The notes: generated by a model from the letters alone, not told the origin. A DNA stretch of 64,000 bases from Sulfobacillus thermosulfidooxidans DSM 9293 (GCF_900176145.1 NZ_FWWY01000001.1:2475344-2539343), one strand, 5' to 3'. Positions 52,971 through 63,373 are shown, numbered from the stretch's first letter. Numbers and translations are program-made.

Positions 52971-54353
52971 ATGAAAACATTAATCAAAAACGGGCATATC
53001 GTGACTGCTGTCGATGACTATCATGCGGATTTATTGATTGACGATGGTGTCATCATGCAGATTGGGAAAAACTTGAGCGCTCAGGCTGATGACGTACTGG
53101 ATGCCCAGGGATTATTGATATTGCCTGGTGGCATTGATGTGCATACACATTTTGATATGCCATTTGGTGGCACGACATCGTCGGATGATTTTGAAACGGG
53201 CACACGGGCTGCAGCTTTTGGTGGCACGACGACCATTATTGATTTTGCCATTCAACAGCGTGGGCATAGTGCCCAAGAAGCCTTTGAAACCTGGTTGGGC
53301 AAAGCCGAAGGTAAAGCTTCCATTGATTATGGGTTCCACATGATTTTAAGTGAAGTGACCCCCGCCACATTAGCCGATATGGGATGGCTGGTGGACCGAG
53401 GGGTTACAAGCTTCAAATTGTTTACAGCCTATCCCGGTGTTTTTATGGTGAGTGATGGGGAAATTTTTCAAGCCTTGCAACGAGCGGGGGAAATTGGAGC
53501 ATTAATTGCCATGCATGCCGAAAACGGCAGCGTCATTGATGTCTTAGTCCAACAAGCATTGGCTAAGGGACATACCGAACCCAAATATCATGCATTGACC
53601 AGACCCCCACAAGCAGAAGCGGAAGCCACACACCGGGTCATCGCGCTAGCAGAGATGGCGAACAGCCCGGTATATTTTGTCCACTTGTCGGCACTTCAGG
53701 CATTAGATGAAGTGACAATGGCCCGAGACAAGGGACAGGCCGTTTTTGCAGAAACTTGCCCTCAATATCTATTTTTGGATTATACCAATTATGAAGAAGA
53801 AGGATTTAACGGGGCTAAATATGTGATGTCGCCGCCATTACGCACTCACGAACATGCCCCACATTTATGGCGTGGGCTTGCAGGGAATGATTTGCAAGTC
53901 GTATCGACGGATCATTGTCCGTTTTGCATGAAGGAACAAAAAATCTTAGGACGCGATGATTTTTCCAAAATTCCTAATGGGGCCCCTGGGGTAGAGACAC
54001 GGCTGAGCCTTCTTTATGATGCAACAGTGCGTCAATCACGCATGTCCTTAAATCGTTTTGTGGAAATTACCTCCACGTCACCGGCAAAAATCTTTGGATT
54101 GTTTCCCCGAAAAGGCACTATCGCGGTGGGTTCTGATGCCGATCTTGTCATATTCGATCCCGAGGGCAGTATGCTCTGGAGTGCGAAAACCCATCATATG
54201 CGTGTCGATTACAATCCCTATGAGGGACGCGTAACCCAAGGGGCTATTCGCTATGTGTATTCTCGCGGAGAGAAAATCGTAGACAACGGGCAATATTTTG
54301 GGAAACCAGGTCGTGGTCAATTTCTCGTCCGTAACCATTTCGTAAAACCTTAA
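52971..54353 (+). CDS. pydB: Dihydropyrimidinase / D-hydantoinase
   Basis: A 460-residue cyclic amidohydrolase with the metal-binding H58-x-H60 (GGIDVHTHFD), the carboxylated Lys149 (GVTSFKLFTAY), metal His residues in AMHAENG and VHLSAL, and the metal Asp in STDHCPF. It opens the dihydropyrimidine ring to N-carbamoyl-beta-alanine. ATG 52971 is chosen because GGAGGGA lies seven bases upstream and the family starts with 'xxLIKNGxI'. The gene lies 29 bases after preA. Confidence 0.92.
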   Translation: MKTLIKNGHIVTAVDDYHADLLIDDGVIMQIGKNLSAQADDVLDAQGLLILPGGIDVHTHFDMPFGGTTSSDDFETGTRAAAFGGTTTIIDFAIQQRGHSAQEAFETWLGKAEGKASIDYGFHMILSEVTPATLADMGWLVDRGVTSFKLFTAYPGVFMVSDGEIFQALQRAGEIGALIAMHAENGSVIDVLVQQALAKGHTEPKYHALTRPPQAEAEATHRVIALAEMANSPVYFVHLSALQALDEVTMARDKGQAVFAETCPQYLFLDYTNYEEEGFNGAKYVMSPPLRTHEHAPHLWRGLAGNDLQVVSTDHCPFCMKEQKILGRDDFSKIPNGAPGVETRLSLLYDATVRQSRMSLNRFVEITSTSPAKIFGLFPRKGTIAVGSDADLVIFDPEGSMLWSAKTHHMRVDYNPYEGRVTQGAIRYVYSRGEKIVDNGQYFGKPGRGQFLVRNHFVKP

Positions 54354-54399
54354 GAAACAATGTGAATTTCAGATTTTTACTCTTCCACAGCCCCATTTG

Positions 54400-54447
54400 T
54401 TGTCGTCGATCGCCAGTAGCGCAAAAAACCCCGGGGATCGACGACAA
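54400..54447. repeat. 12-bp perfect inverted repeat downstream of dihydropyrimidinase
   Basis: TTGTCGTCGATC (54400-54411) and GATCGACGACAA (54436-54447) are perfectly complementary around a 24-base loop. No T-run follows, so it is not a standard terminator. It lies between the pyrimidine operon and the orphan CRISPR repeats and could be a mobile-element end or a protein site. Confidence 0.6.
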
Positions 54448-54564
54448 TCCCAAAAATCCCGAAACCCTTATGTAGCAAAGGTATAGGGATTTTATCATTA
54501 TAAACTTACAATACTTTCCATTAAATATCCAATTGACAATCCTTTCCTAGAGCCGCAAAATAGG

Positions 54565-54728
54565 GTTCGTAGCTTACCTATGAGGAATTGAAACGATTCA
54601 AGCCGCCATTTATAACAGCATGCAGCAGAGTTCGTAGCTTACCTATGAGGAATTGAAACAAGAGCAAGTCTTACAGAATTTTCTCCGCAAGTATATTGGT
54701 TTGTAGCCTACCTATAAGGAATTGAAAC
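54565..54728 (+). CRISPR. Orphan three-repeat CRISPR relic (30-nt repeat)
   Basis: Two identical 30-nt repeats start at 54565 and 54630, and a degenerate copy at 54699 differs at about four positions. The unit begins GTTCGTAGCTTACC and ends GAGGAATTGAAAC, with spacers of 35 and 39 nt. The degenerate copy at the right and AT-rich DNA at the left suggest a leader on the left. The repeat is unrelated to the type I-C repeat at 63.5 kb and resembles repeats of type I-A/I-B/III systems, so its Cas proteins are elsewhere or lost. Confidence 0.85.
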
Positions 54729-55531
54729 CCCATGGCGGTATCCTTGCGGCGAGCGAACAGAGGAAAGCCCACCGAATTTATTGGAATTTTCAACCCTATT
54801 ATCGACATCATTTGAAAGATCATGCGAATAGGGATTAAACCGATACGTCGGGATACGCCGACAGTCCTCCGCGGAATAGTGGTGATAGGTATGTAAATGG
54901 TGAAACCAATGATCCAGAACGTGTCCCATAGCTAGATGATGCGGCTTGGGTATCAATGGAGTGAGACCTCCTAAACAATAGTCGTAGTTTATTCTAGTTG
55001 ATGTGTCTGACATAGACCATGGTCTAAATGTGTAACCGACAATAGAGCACATATTTTCATCCGAGCAGAATTTTGAAGAATGTGCATCGAATCTCTATGA
55101 AAACTGTTCGATTCGTTCTATTCTCCAATTGAAATGACATTGCAAATGCTAACGACAATTTACACTGATAGATAACTTAAGACCTACCAGGTCCTCTATG
55201 ACACCGATGTTGGCATCAGTCGGGAAAAACGGTTCGCTCGGAACTAGTTAGAGGTTTTGCACTATGTCGGCGTGTTTCCATTCTGCAAATGCTTTAATGG
55301 ACCAGAAACGATATTGATTCAGATTTTGATTTGAGAATGAATTATATCCCTACGCAACTGCCGGGCTCATAGATTAAAATCCAAAGGACGAGCTTGTACA
55401 CAACTTTTTGCCCAGTGTGGTGAAAAATGCATGGACTTAGTTGGTTATGTTCCAGTCCAACTTAGTTCCTCACGAATTTGTTCTTTAGATGTGAGCTAAC
55501 TTGTAGAATCGATAGACTCGGGGGTGATTTG
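54729..55531. other. Intergenic region between CRISPR relic and cas3
   Basis: About 800 bp without a convincing gene. A minus-strand frame of 114 codons overlaps the last repeat and resembles nothing I know. Around 55180-55260 short frames give transposase-like phrases interrupted by stops. It is probably decayed sequence plus the cas3 promoter. Confidence 0.4.
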
Positions 55532-57766
55532 ATGGCAATCTATCTAGCACATACGGCGCCGAAGCATGGCGGGCATCCACAGCCCTTGAATGATCATCTG
55601 AGGACGGTTCGTGATTTGGCGGCCCAATTTGCGAAACCGTTAGGTTACGAGGATGAAGCCGGCTTGGCCGGATTACTGCACGATTGCGGGAAGTACGGCG
55701 ATCGTTTCCAACAACGACTGCAGGGGAAGATGGCACATGTCGACCATTGGACTCTTGGGGCGTACTGGGCTTTCACCGTGCGAGCCTTGGCCGCGTCATT
55801 GGCGATTCAGGGACATCATGTGGGGTTACAACAATTTTCGTCCCCATTCTTTCAAAGCCTGCGTGACTTGATAGAAAACCAAGGCCGGAGCGCGGCGGGA
55901 TTCGTGATGGCAGGTGACGCAACAGACACGTTAACGCGGTTTATCGAGGATGGTTTTGCCATCAACGCGCCTACACGCCCAGTGATTAACTCCTACCCGG
56001 ACTCCCGCAAGGCCATTGAATTCATGCTAACCATTCGCTTTATCTATTCGTGCCTCGTTGATGCCGATTTCTTGGACACGGAGGCTCACTTTAACCAGAC
56101 GCCCGACGGACATAAAACCTTTCGAGAGCGGCCGCCGAACCTGAATCCCGCACGTGCTCTCGAATTGGTTAAACAACATGTGACACGTCTCACGGAAATC
56201 TCTACGGCGAGTCCCGCTATTCAAAAGCTCCGAAACGCGGTGTGGTCCGCGGCCTTGACGGCGAGTGAGCGTCCGGGGAACTTATGGACAATGACGGCAC
56301 CAACCGGGTCGGGAAAAACTCTGGCCATGCTGGCTTTTGCGTTAAATCATGCCCAGCAATTCCGAAAGCGCCGCGTGATCGTGGCGTTACCCTACCTGAA
56401 TATCATTGAACAAACTGCGATGGTCTATCGCGCGGTACTGGCGGAAATGGGCGTCAATTATGTGGTTGAACATCATAGTCTTGCGGAGCGGAATGCTGAC
56501 GATCAGGAGGGGAGCGGCCGATTAGCGTCCGACAACTGGGACGCGCCGATTGTTGTGACGACCACGGTCCAATTGTTTGAGTCGTTGTTTGCCAATCGGC
56601 CCGGCAAGGCCCGAAAACTTCATAATCTGGTGGATAGCGTGATCGTGTTAGACGAAATTCAAACGCTGCCATTGCCTGTTGTTGTGCCAACAGTGGCAGC
56701 TCTGGCGGCGTTGGGCAAAGTGTATCACGCGACAGTGGTGCTGGGAACCGCGACTCAGCCAGCGTTCGGCTGTTTACAGCCGGCTCTCGAGTCCATTACT
56801 CAGGCACAATATGACCCTCAAGAAATTGTGCCCACTCTGCCGCCGCTGCCCGTGCGCGTGCACTGGGAACTTCGGGATGAGCCTCAATCATGGGAAGCTA
56901 TGGCCGTTGAATTGCGCGATTATCCGTCCTTTTTGGCCATCGTGAATTTAAAACGCCATGCCTTAGAACTGGCGGAGGCGTTGGGAGAAGAGGATGATGA
57001 CTCGTTTTTTCATCTGTCAACTAATATGTGTTCGTTGCATCGGTCTCATGTGCTTGACCAAATTCGCAAACGGTTAAAGGACGGCTTACGGACACACGTC
57101 GTATCAACCCAATGTGTGGAGGCCGGTGTCGATGTCGACTTTCCTGTGGTGTACCGGGCGTGGGGCCCGCTCGACTCGCTAGTGCAAGCTGCGGGTCGGT
57201 GCAATCGCGAAGGAGGGTTGCCCTATCCCGGGCGCGTAGTGATTTTTCAACCTCAAGATGATGCCTATCCGACGGGTCCCTATCAACAAGCGACGCAAAT
57301 TGCCAAGGCCTTATGGCGTGAGGACGTTTTTCATCTTGATGAACCGGAGGCGATGCGTCTCTATTGGGAGCGTGTCTATGGGACGACACGTCCCCATGAA
57401 ACCTATTCCGAACTCTTAGAGGCGATTCAAGTTTGGGACTTTGCGGGTGTAGGGGAACGATATCGGCTCATTCCGGAAACCACCCTACAAGTCGTGGTGC
57501 CCTATGCGGAGGCATTCGATCTTTATGAATCCTTAGTTTTGGAAGCGCGGCAGCGTGGCCTTACTCGGGGATGGAGCCGTCGAGCACAACCCCTTTCGAT
57601 CGGACTGTTTCGCCCGTCTCCGGATTCCTCTCTCTGGTCTTATCTCGAGCCTGTATTGTCCGACCAAGGCCAGGAAAGTGGGTGGTGGATCTTTCGGGAT
57701 CGGGCGTATTACTCGGCACGTTATGGGCTTCGTGTGCCCAATCAATGGAGCTTATGGTATAGTTGA
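55532..57766 (+). CDS. cas3: CRISPR-associated nuclease-helicase Cas3 (type I-C)
   Basis: A 744-residue protein with an N-terminal HD nuclease (GLLHDCGKYG, near residue 50, with a further GHHVG His) and a superfamily-2 helicase: Walker A TAPTGSGKT at ~255-263, LDEIQTLP (motif II) near 374, and the motif VI QAAGRCNREG near 551-560. It degrades target DNA recruited by Cascade. ATG 55532 follows GGGGGTG. A terminator at 57826 separates it from the remaining cas genes, which have their own promoter. Confidence 0.93.
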   Translation: MAIYLAHTAPKHGGHPQPLNDHLRTVRDLAAQFAKPLGYEDEAGLAGLLHDCGKYGDRFQQRLQGKMAHVDHWTLGAYWAFTVRALAASLAIQGHHVGLQQFSSPFFQSLRDLIENQGRSAAGFVMAGDATDTLTRFIEDGFAINAPTRPVINSYPDSRKAIEFMLTIRFIYSCLVDADFLDTEAHFNQTPDGHKTFRERPPNLNPARALELVKQHVTRLTEISTASPAIQKLRNAVWSAALTASERPGNLWTMTAPTGSGKTLAMLAFALNHAQQFRKRRVIVALPYLNIIEQTAMVYRAVLAEMGVNYVVEHHSLAERNADDQEGSGRLASDNWDAPIVVTTTVQLFESLFANRPGKARKLHNLVDSVIVLDEIQTLPLPVVVPTVAALAALGKVYHATVVLGTATQPAFGCLQPALESITQAQYDPQEIVPTLPPLPVRVHWELRDEPQSWEAMAVELRDYPSFLAIVNLKRHALELAEALGEEDDDSFFHLSTNMCSLHRSHVLDQIRKRLKDGLRTHVVSTQCVEAGVDVDFPVVYRAWGPLDSLVQAAGRCNREGGLPYPGRVVIFQPQDDAYPTGPYQQATQIAKALWREDVFHLDEPEAMRLYWERVYGTTRPHETYSELLEAIQVWDFAGVGERYRLIPETTLQVVVPYAEAFDLYESLVLEARQRGLTRGWSRRAQPLSIGLFRPSPDSSLWSYLEPVLSDQGQESGWWIFRDRAYYSARYGLRVPNQWSLWYS

Positions 57767-57825
57767 GCCGATTGCCATTAGGTGATAACGGCACGGCCGC
57801 GGATTGAAACCAATTGATTTAAATC

Positions 57826-57859
57826 AATAATCCCGCTCTTAACGACGGGATTATTTTTT
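57826..57859 (+). terminator. Rho-independent terminator between cas3 and cas5c
   Basis: AATAATCCCG and CGGGATTATT form a 10-bp stem around a ten-base loop, followed by TTTT. Confidence 0.85.
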
Positions 57860-57866
57860 ACAATGA

Positions 57867-57903
57867 TTGACAATGTGAGTATATCGAAGTACTTTAAAAG
57901 TAC
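57867..57903 (+). promoter_or_regulatory. Promoter and 15-bp palindrome upstream of cas5c
   Basis: A perfect -35 box TTGACA (57867-57872) is followed 17 bases later by a weak -10 (TACTTT, 57890-57895). The -10 lies inside the perfect palindrome GTACTTT-A-AAAGTAC (57889-57903), which would let a dimeric repressor block the promoter of cas5c-cas8c-cas7c-cas4-cas1-cas2. Confidence 0.5.
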
Positions 57904-57926
57904 AATTAATTTAAGGGGTGGGACGA

Positions 57927-58634
57927 TTGACGGGACTCGAAATCTGGGGGGACTTTGCGTGCTTCACGCGACCGGAACTTAAAGTCGAACGCTTTTCCTA
58001 TCCGGTCATCACGCCGTCCGCAGCCCGCGGTATCTTCGAAGCGGTCTATTGGAAACCCGAATTCCGCTGGGTAGTCGATCGGATCGAGCTTTTAACGATG
58101 CCCCGCTGGATCGGTCTCCGACGGAATGAAGTCAAAGACAAAGCGCCAAGTGAGCGCACCATTCGTCAATGGATGACGGGCAAAACCAACATTGAACCGA
58201 TCTGGGCCGATGGCGATGCTTTCTGGCTCGGGACCGATCAAAAAGGGCGAACCCAACGCCAAACCATGGCATTACAACAGCCGCATTACCGCGTCTTCGC
58301 GCATATTGAACCCTGGCCCGGTTATGAATCCTACCAGCGGAAATTTGAAGCGCAGTTTGAGCGACGTGCCAAACACGGGCAATGTATCTATCAACCGTAT
58401 CTCGGATGTCGCGAGTTTCCCGCGTATTTCGCTTGGGTGGACGACCGCGTCGATAACCCAGTCAAGCCCATCGCGCTTGATGCTGATTGGGGATGGATGC
58501 TCTACGATGTGTTCTCACGGCAAATTCCCGGAACGCCCGAGGCATCGCCTCAGATCCAACTGTTTCGGTGTGTTGTGCGGTCGGGTGTCGTCGAGGTACC
58601 GCATTATACATCCGAGGAGGTTGTGTCATCATGA
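57927..58634 (+). CDS. cas5: Cas5c (Cas5d), type I-C crRNA-processing Cascade subunit
   Basis: About 235 residues. The typical start IWGDFACFTRPELKVERFSYPVITPSAARGIFEA is present, followed by IGLRRNEV. In type I-C systems Cas5c, not Cas6, cuts the pre-crRNA at the repeat hairpin. TTG 57927 is preferred since AAGGGGTGG lies six bases upstream; GTG 57918 overlaps that site. It overlaps the cas8c start by four bases. Confidence 0.92.
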   Translation: MTGLEIWGDFACFTRPELKVERFSYPVITPSAARGIFEAVYWKPEFRWVVDRIELLTMPRWIGLRRNEVKDKAPSERTIRQWMTGKTNIEPIWADGDAFWLGTDQKGRTQRQTMALQQPHYRVFAHIEPWPGYESYQRKFEAQFERRAKHGQCIYQPYLGCREFPAYFAWVDDRVDNPVKPIALDADWGWMLYDVFSRQIPGTPEASPQIQLFRCVVRSGVVEVPHYTSEEVVSS

Positions 58635-60322
58635 TCCGTGAATTGGTCGATTATGCGCGCACGCATAATCTCATCACCCAACCGGGATATACCCAGAAAG
58701 CAGTTCACTGGGCCATTGATATCGCTCCGGACGGGCGGTATTTAGGAGTCACGGCGCTCGGGGACCCTTCTGGGCGGAATCATCGCGGCGTGACGTTTTC
58801 GGAAGCTCCCCACCTCGAGCAACCCGAATTGATCGCGGGTGGCCAGCCTCGGTGTCATTTTCTAATTGAAACAGTTGCCGTTGTGACGAATTGGCCGGAT
58901 GAGAAGGGAAAAAACGCGGCCAAACACCGAGCCTTTCTTCAGCTACTGGCTAAGGCTAAGCCGGAGGTACCGGAACTGGCCGAGTGGGAGCGATGTTTAC
59001 AAGATCCCTGGATCTTGGAGAAAATTCGGGCCGACTTAAAGCACCAACGTGCGAAGGGGACAGATCGGATTACGGTACGGATGGCTGGCAAGTTTTTGGT
59101 GGAGCGAAGAGACTGGCATCCCTGGTGGGATGCCTATCGCCGTTCGTTGCAGTCACCTGGGGAAGAGTCCATCGGAACCTGTTTGGTGACAGGAGAGCAG
59201 GGCCCGATCGCTCAAACCCATCCGAAAATTATGGGGCTGGCGGCGGTTGGCGGAAATTCCGCGGGCAGTGCGTTAGTAAGTTTTGATAAAGATGCCTTTT
59301 CTTCGTATGGATTAGTACAGGGAAACAATGCAGCGATTGGACGACATGTTGCTGTGGCCTACCAAAATGCGTTGAACGCCCTGATTCAGCGAGGTCTCAC
59401 GTTGTCCGGGATCCGGGTCGTCTATTGGTATCGAGAGCCTGTCTCGGCCGATCAGGATTTGCTGGCTTTTCTCGGTCAACCTCGTAACGAGGATCGGGAA
59501 CGGCAGGCCTTGTTCGAGGCTGAGCGCGGGCTGCGCCAAGTGTTGACGGGTGGAGAACCGGTCGCAATGACCAATCGCTTCTATATGCTATTACTCTCTG
59601 GAGTGGCTGGACGTGTCATGGTGCGATCCTGGTATGAGGGATCCTACGAAAATCTCCAACAGAACATTGTCCAATGGTTTTCGGACCTCGAAACGGTGCG
59701 CCCCGATGGCGGGCTGCCGCGCTTGCCTCCGTTTTCCGCTCTTCTGCGGCAATTGACCGTCCGCAAAGACGAAGAGGTGCCGGCGCCAGACGTTCGCGGG
59801 CTCTGGGAAGCAGCAGTGTTTAATCGGCCTATCCCGCTCGCGATCGCCCATCGCGGACTCAACCGGATCCGCCATGATATCGTGTTGGGCAATGTGCCAC
59901 ATCCTGATGTGATTGCCGTGATGAAAAGTTATCTCAATCGAAACAGAGGAGGGAACCGGATAATGAATCGTGCACTCGATCCCAATCGTCCTGAGGTTTC
60001 GTACCATCTTGGACGATTATTAGCGATCATGGATCAGCTATATGCTGCCGATGACCGAGACGCCCGAGGCCTGCTGGCGAGTCGCTATTTTCGCGCGGCC
60101 AGTACAACGCCTCTCGTGGTCTTCGGGCGTTTGCTGAGCCTCGCGGAATATTACTTGGCTCGGTTAGAATCTAACCAGCTGAAGCAGTGGTTTCGGAATC
60201 ACTTGATGGAAGTGACCAATCGCATCACAGCCATCCCACGGTCCCTGTCCTTCGAGGACCAGGCCATCTTTGCCTTGGGATATTATCACCAACTAGCTCA
60301 ATTGCGTGGGGGAAAAAACTGA
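58631..60322 (+). CDS. cas8c: Cas8c (Csd1), type I-C Cascade large subunit
   Basis: A 563-residue Csd1 protein with family phrases such as [18 protein letters not shown] and [21 protein letters not shown], and the later [23 protein letters not shown]. It is the large subunit expected to recognise the PAM. ATG 58631 follows GAGGAGG and overlaps cas5c. Confidence 0.92.
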   Translation: MIRELVDYARTHNLITQPGYTQKAVHWAIDIAPDGRYLGVTALGDPSGRNHRGVTFSEAPHLEQPELIAGGQPRCHFLIETVAVVTNWPDEKGKNAAKHRAFLQLLAKAKPEVPELAEWERCLQDPWILEKIRADLKHQRAKGTDRITVRMAGKFLVERRDWHPWWDAYRRSLQSPGEESIGTCLVTGEQGPIAQTHPKIMGLAAVGGNSAGSALVSFDKDAFSSYGLVQGNNAAIGRHVAVAYQNALNALIQRGLTLSGIRVVYWYREPVSADQDLLAFLGQPRNEDRERQALFEAERGLRQVLTGGEPVAMTNRFYMLLLSGVAGRVMVRSWYEGSYENLQQNIVQWFSDLETVRPDGGLPRLPPFSALLRQLTVRKDEEVPAPDVRGLWEAAVFNRPIPLAIAHRGLNRIRHDIVLGNVPHPDVIAVMKSYLNRNRGGNRIMNRALDPNRPEVSYHLGRLLAIMDQLYAADDRDARGLLASRYFRAASTTPLVVFGRLLSLAEYYLARLESNQLKQWFRNHLMEVTNRITAIPRSLSFEDQAIFALGYYHQLAQLRGGKN

Positions 60323-60336
60323 GAGGAGCATTGATC

Positions 60337-61305
60337 ATGGCTGAAATTCAGAACCGGTATGACTTTCTCTATGTGTTTGATGTCGAAAACGGCAATCCGA
60401 ATGGGGATCCCGATGCGGCCAACTTACCACGGATTGACCCGGAGACACTGCAAGGTTTGGTCTCTGATGTGGCGATTAAACGTCGCATTCGCAATTATGT
60501 CCAAATCGCGCGCGGAAACCAGCCGCCTTATGCTATTTTTGTAGAACACGCCACGAATCTCAACACAAAAATTCAGCTTGCGCACGAAGCAACCGCAAAC
60601 GGCAATTCAGGACTAAAAGAAAGTTCCAAACACCGAGTCCATGAGGCCCGCGATTGGATGTGTCAAACCTTTTTTGACGTCCGCACATTTGGGGCCGTGA
60701 TGAGTACTGGCGCCAATGCCGGACAGGTGCGTGGTCCCGTGCAGATATCGTTTGCTCGGTCCGTGGATCCCATTATGACCATGGACATAACAGTAACCCG
60801 GGTTGCTGTGGCCGATCCCGTTAAAGATATCCAAACGGCTCAAGGACTGGCCCAATGGGAGCAAGAGCAAGACGAAGACAAGCTGCGAACAATGGGCCGC
60901 AAAGCCGTCGTGCCATATGGACTCTATGTCGGAAAGGGATTCGTTAGCCCTCATTTTGCCGCACGTTCGCGAGGGGGAACGGGATTTTCTGAGGAAGACT
61001 TAACCTTGTTGTGGGAGGCATTCCTGAACATGTTTGAACAGGATCGGTCAGCCAGTAAAGGCGTTATGACGACTCGGCGTCTCTTTATTTTCAAACATGT
61101 CGGCACGGATTCCAACCCCGATCAACGGGCACGTCAAGCGATGTTAGGGTGCGCACCAGCGCAATCGTTGTTAGAGTTAGGAAACGTGGTGACGATTCAG
61201 CGACAAGATGGGGTTGAGTATCCGCGGCGATTCGCTGACTATGAGATTCGTGTCGATGCTTCCCGGGTACCCGCGGGAGTGGAATTAATGGTTCTCGGCG
61301 GATGA
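60337..61305 (+). CDS. cas7: Cas7c (Csd2), type I-C Cascade backbone
   Basis: A 322-residue Csd2 protein beginning [28 protein letters not shown], with [12 protein letters not shown] and [14 protein letters not shown] typical of the family. Several copies coat the crRNA. ATG 60337 has GAGAGGAG eight bases upstream. Its stop overlaps the cas4 start. Confidence 0.93.
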   Translation: MAEIQNRYDFLYVFDVENGNPNGDPDAANLPRIDPETLQGLVSDVAIKRRIRNYVQIARGNQPPYAIFVEHATNLNTKIQLAHEATANGNSGLKESSKHRVHEARDWMCQTFFDVRTFGAVMSTGANAGQVRGPVQISFARSVDPIMTMDITVTRVAVADPVKDIQTAQGLAQWEQEQDEDKLRTMGRKAVVPYGLYVGKGFVSPHFAARSRGGTGFSEEDLTLLWEAFLNMFEQDRSASKGVMTTRRLFIFKHVGTDSNPDQRARQAMLGCAPAQSLLELGNVVTIQRQDGVEYPRRFADYEIRVDASRVPAGVELMVLGG

Positions 61306-61898
61306 CGATGCGGCAAACACGAATTCCTCTATCGGCTCTCAACCATTTCGCGTATTGCCCTCGACGGTGTGCCTTGATTCATCAAGAGCAGGTGTTTGAA
61401 GAAAATCAATTCACGCTCGAAGGACGCGATCACCACCAGCGCGTGGATGCGGGATTCGTCCGAGACGGGCCTATCCGGATGGAAACCGCTGTCCACCTGT
61501 GGTCCGAACCGTTGGCACTCACTGGGATCGCCGATGTCGTCGAGTGGCATGGGGATGTTCCGTATCCGATCGAGTACAAACGTGGCGCCCGGCATGCGTG
61601 GATAAACGATGAGTTTCAAGTCTGTGCTCAGGGCCTGTGTTTGGAGGATATGCTGCATTGTGTCGTTCCGGCGGGAGCCATTTATTATGTGGAAAGTCGA
61701 CGCCGCCGCGAGGTGGTGTTCACGGCGACGCTTCGGGATGCGACGCGGCAAGCGATTGAAGAGACACGTGCATTGCTGGATTCGGGCCGTATTCCGCCGC
61801 CAACGGATCATCGTGAACGGTGTCCAAATTGTTCGCTGATAGATCTGTGTCTTCCGGCCTTGTATGGTCAAGGCCCCTTAACATGGGATGGGGAATAA
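61302..61898 (+). CDS. cas4: Cas4 exonuclease
   Basis: A 198-residue RecB-like nuclease. Four Cys for the Fe-S cluster are seen ([11 protein letters not shown] near the N-terminus; [10 protein letters not shown] near the C-terminus), as is the nuclease core [10 protein letters not shown] and YPIEYKRG (the Asp and ExK motif). Cas4 trims prespacers and helps select PAM and orientation. It overlaps cas7 by four bases (ATGA). Confidence 0.92.
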   Translation: MTMRQTRIPLSALNHFAYCPRRCALIHQEQVFEENQFTLEGRDHHQRVDAGFVRDGPIRMETAVHLWSEPLALTGIADVVEWHGDVPYPIEYKRGARHAWINDEFQVCAQGLCLEDMLHCVVPAGAIYYVESRRRREVVFTATLRDATRQAIEETRALLDSGRIPPPTDHRERCPNCSLIDLCLPALYGQGPLTWDGE

Positions 61899-61943
61899 TA
61901 CGATGGTTGTCTAACCGATGAGCCGGGCCAAGGGAGGCGACTA

Positions 61944-62966
61944 ATGATTATTCAAAATACGTTATTCTTAACGACTCAGGGCTCCTATGCCCATCTCGAT
62001 CATGAAACGATTGTCGTGGAAGCGGAGGGGTCTGTGCTTATTCGCGTGCCGCTACACCACTTAGGAGGAATTGTCGCTTTTGGCAATGTCTTATTCAGTC
62101 CCTATTTGATTCATCGTTTGGCAGAGACGGGTAAGTCGGTTAGCTGGATGACGGAATATGGTCGGTTCAAAGCGCAAGTGCGTGGCGCGACGACGGGTAA
62201 TGTCCTTCTGAGAATGGCGCAGCACAGGGCGGTCGAAGAAGCCGGTATCGCCATTGCCCAACGAATGGTATGGGGAAAAATCTTAAATCAGCGTCAGGTC
62301 TACATGCGGGCGAGTCGGGAGGCAACCGATCCTCAGCGTAAAGAGCGATTTACCGTGGTGACGAAAAGCCTACGAATGCTAGCAAAAATGGTGCCCAAAA
62401 CTCAAGAAATAAATCGGTTACGAGGTGTCGAAGGGATGGCGGCTCGTATCTATTTTCGAAATTTTCCGTTTCTCATTCTAAAGAATCCGGAAGACTGGGG
62501 AATGACAGGGCGTAATCGGCGTCCCCCACGCGATGGGATTAATGCGCTCTTATCGTTTGGGTATGCTCTATTGCGAACAGAGTGTCAAAGTGCTTGTGAG
62601 GTGGTTGGCCTCGATCCGCAAGAAGGCTATCTTCATGTTCTCAGACCGGGGCGTCCCGCACTGGCTTTAGACCTCATGGAGGAGCATCGAGCGCATTTTG
62701 TAGATCGGTTAGTGTTGTCCTTAGTCAATCGGGGACAGGTTCGTCCCGGGGATTTTGATACACGAGTGGGAGGCCGCGTTGAGATGACGGACCGAGCTCG
62801 TCGGACATTTTTAGCAGCCTATCAGCAACGCAAAAAAGAAACCGTGCACCATACCGCTATCAATCAGACGGTACCGTTTGGGTTACTGCCGCTGATTCAG
62901 ACAAGAATATTGGCCCGCGCACTGCGCGGGGATATTTCATCTTATCAGCCGTTTCTGTATCGTTAA
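61944..62966 (+). CDS. cas1: Cas1 integrase (type I-C)
   Basis: A 340-residue type I-C Cas1, starting LFLTTQGSYAHLDHETIVVE and with RGVEGMAARIYF carrying the metal Glu, and DPQEGYLHVLRPGRPALALDLMEEHRAHFVD carrying the His and acidic residues (in parts). With Cas2 it inserts new spacers. Confidence 0.93.
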   Translation: MIIQNTLFLTTQGSYAHLDHETIVVEAEGSVLIRVPLHHLGGIVAFGNVLFSPYLIHRLAETGKSVSWMTEYGRFKAQVRGATTGNVLLRMAQHRAVEEAGIAIAQRMVWGKILNQRQVYMRASREATDPQRKERFTVVTKSLRMLAKMVPKTQEINRLRGVEGMAARIYFRNFPFLILKNPEDWGMTGRNRRPPRDGINALLSFGYALLRTECQSACEVVGLDPQEGYLHVLRPGRPALALDLMEEHRAHFVDRLVLSLVNRGQVRPGDFDTRVGGRVEMTDRARRTFLAAYQQRKKETVHHTAINQTVPFGLLPLIQTRILARALRGDISSYQPFLYR

Positions 62967-63091
62967 CCCTGAAGAGGAGAGTATCGTACTTTGACAGTTA
63001 AATAAAAGGTATTCCTGTGGGATCATTCTTAGAGTCGATGTGGCACGTGGTCCGGAACAGGACATGTGAAATGATGATAAAGGAGCGAACC

Positions 63092-63373
63092 ATGCACATT
63101 TTAGTGGCTTACGATGTCAAAACAGAGACGGTGGAGGGACGAAGGCGCCTTAGGAAAGTTGCTCAACAATGTTTGAATTACGGGCAGCGAGTACAATATT
63201 CGGTTTTTGAATGTCAGGTCAACGAGATGACGTTATACAAATTGCAGACCGCACTTGAAGCGATTGTCGAACCCGATGAAGACAGTATTCGAATCTATCA
63301 CGTTAACCCTTCTAAGACATGGGTCAAGGGAATCGATCGGTACGTGGATTTCGATGAGCCCTTAATTTTTTGA
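63092..63373 (+). CDS. cas2: Cas2
   Basis: A 93-residue protein starting HILVAYDVKTET with RRLRKVAQQCLNYGQRVQYSVFEC and a C-terminal beta extension. ATG 63092 follows AAAGGAG; the in-frame upstream ATG at 63017 is an artefact. It acts with Cas1 in adaptation. Confidence 0.93.
   Translation: MHILVAYDVKTETVEGRRRLRKVAQQCLNYGQRVQYSVFECQVNEMTLYKLQTALEAIVEPDEDSIRIYHVNPSKTWVKGIDRYVDFDEPLIF

Noticed and set aside
54708..55052. Minus-strand 114-codon frame beside the orphan CRISPR repeats
   Set aside because: It overlaps a CRISPR repeat, has no clear start signal and resembles no protein family I know.
57801..57810. GGATTGAAAC after cas3 as a remnant of a type I-C repeat
   Set aside because: Only the last ten bases match and the upstream bases do not resemble the repeat; chance is likely.
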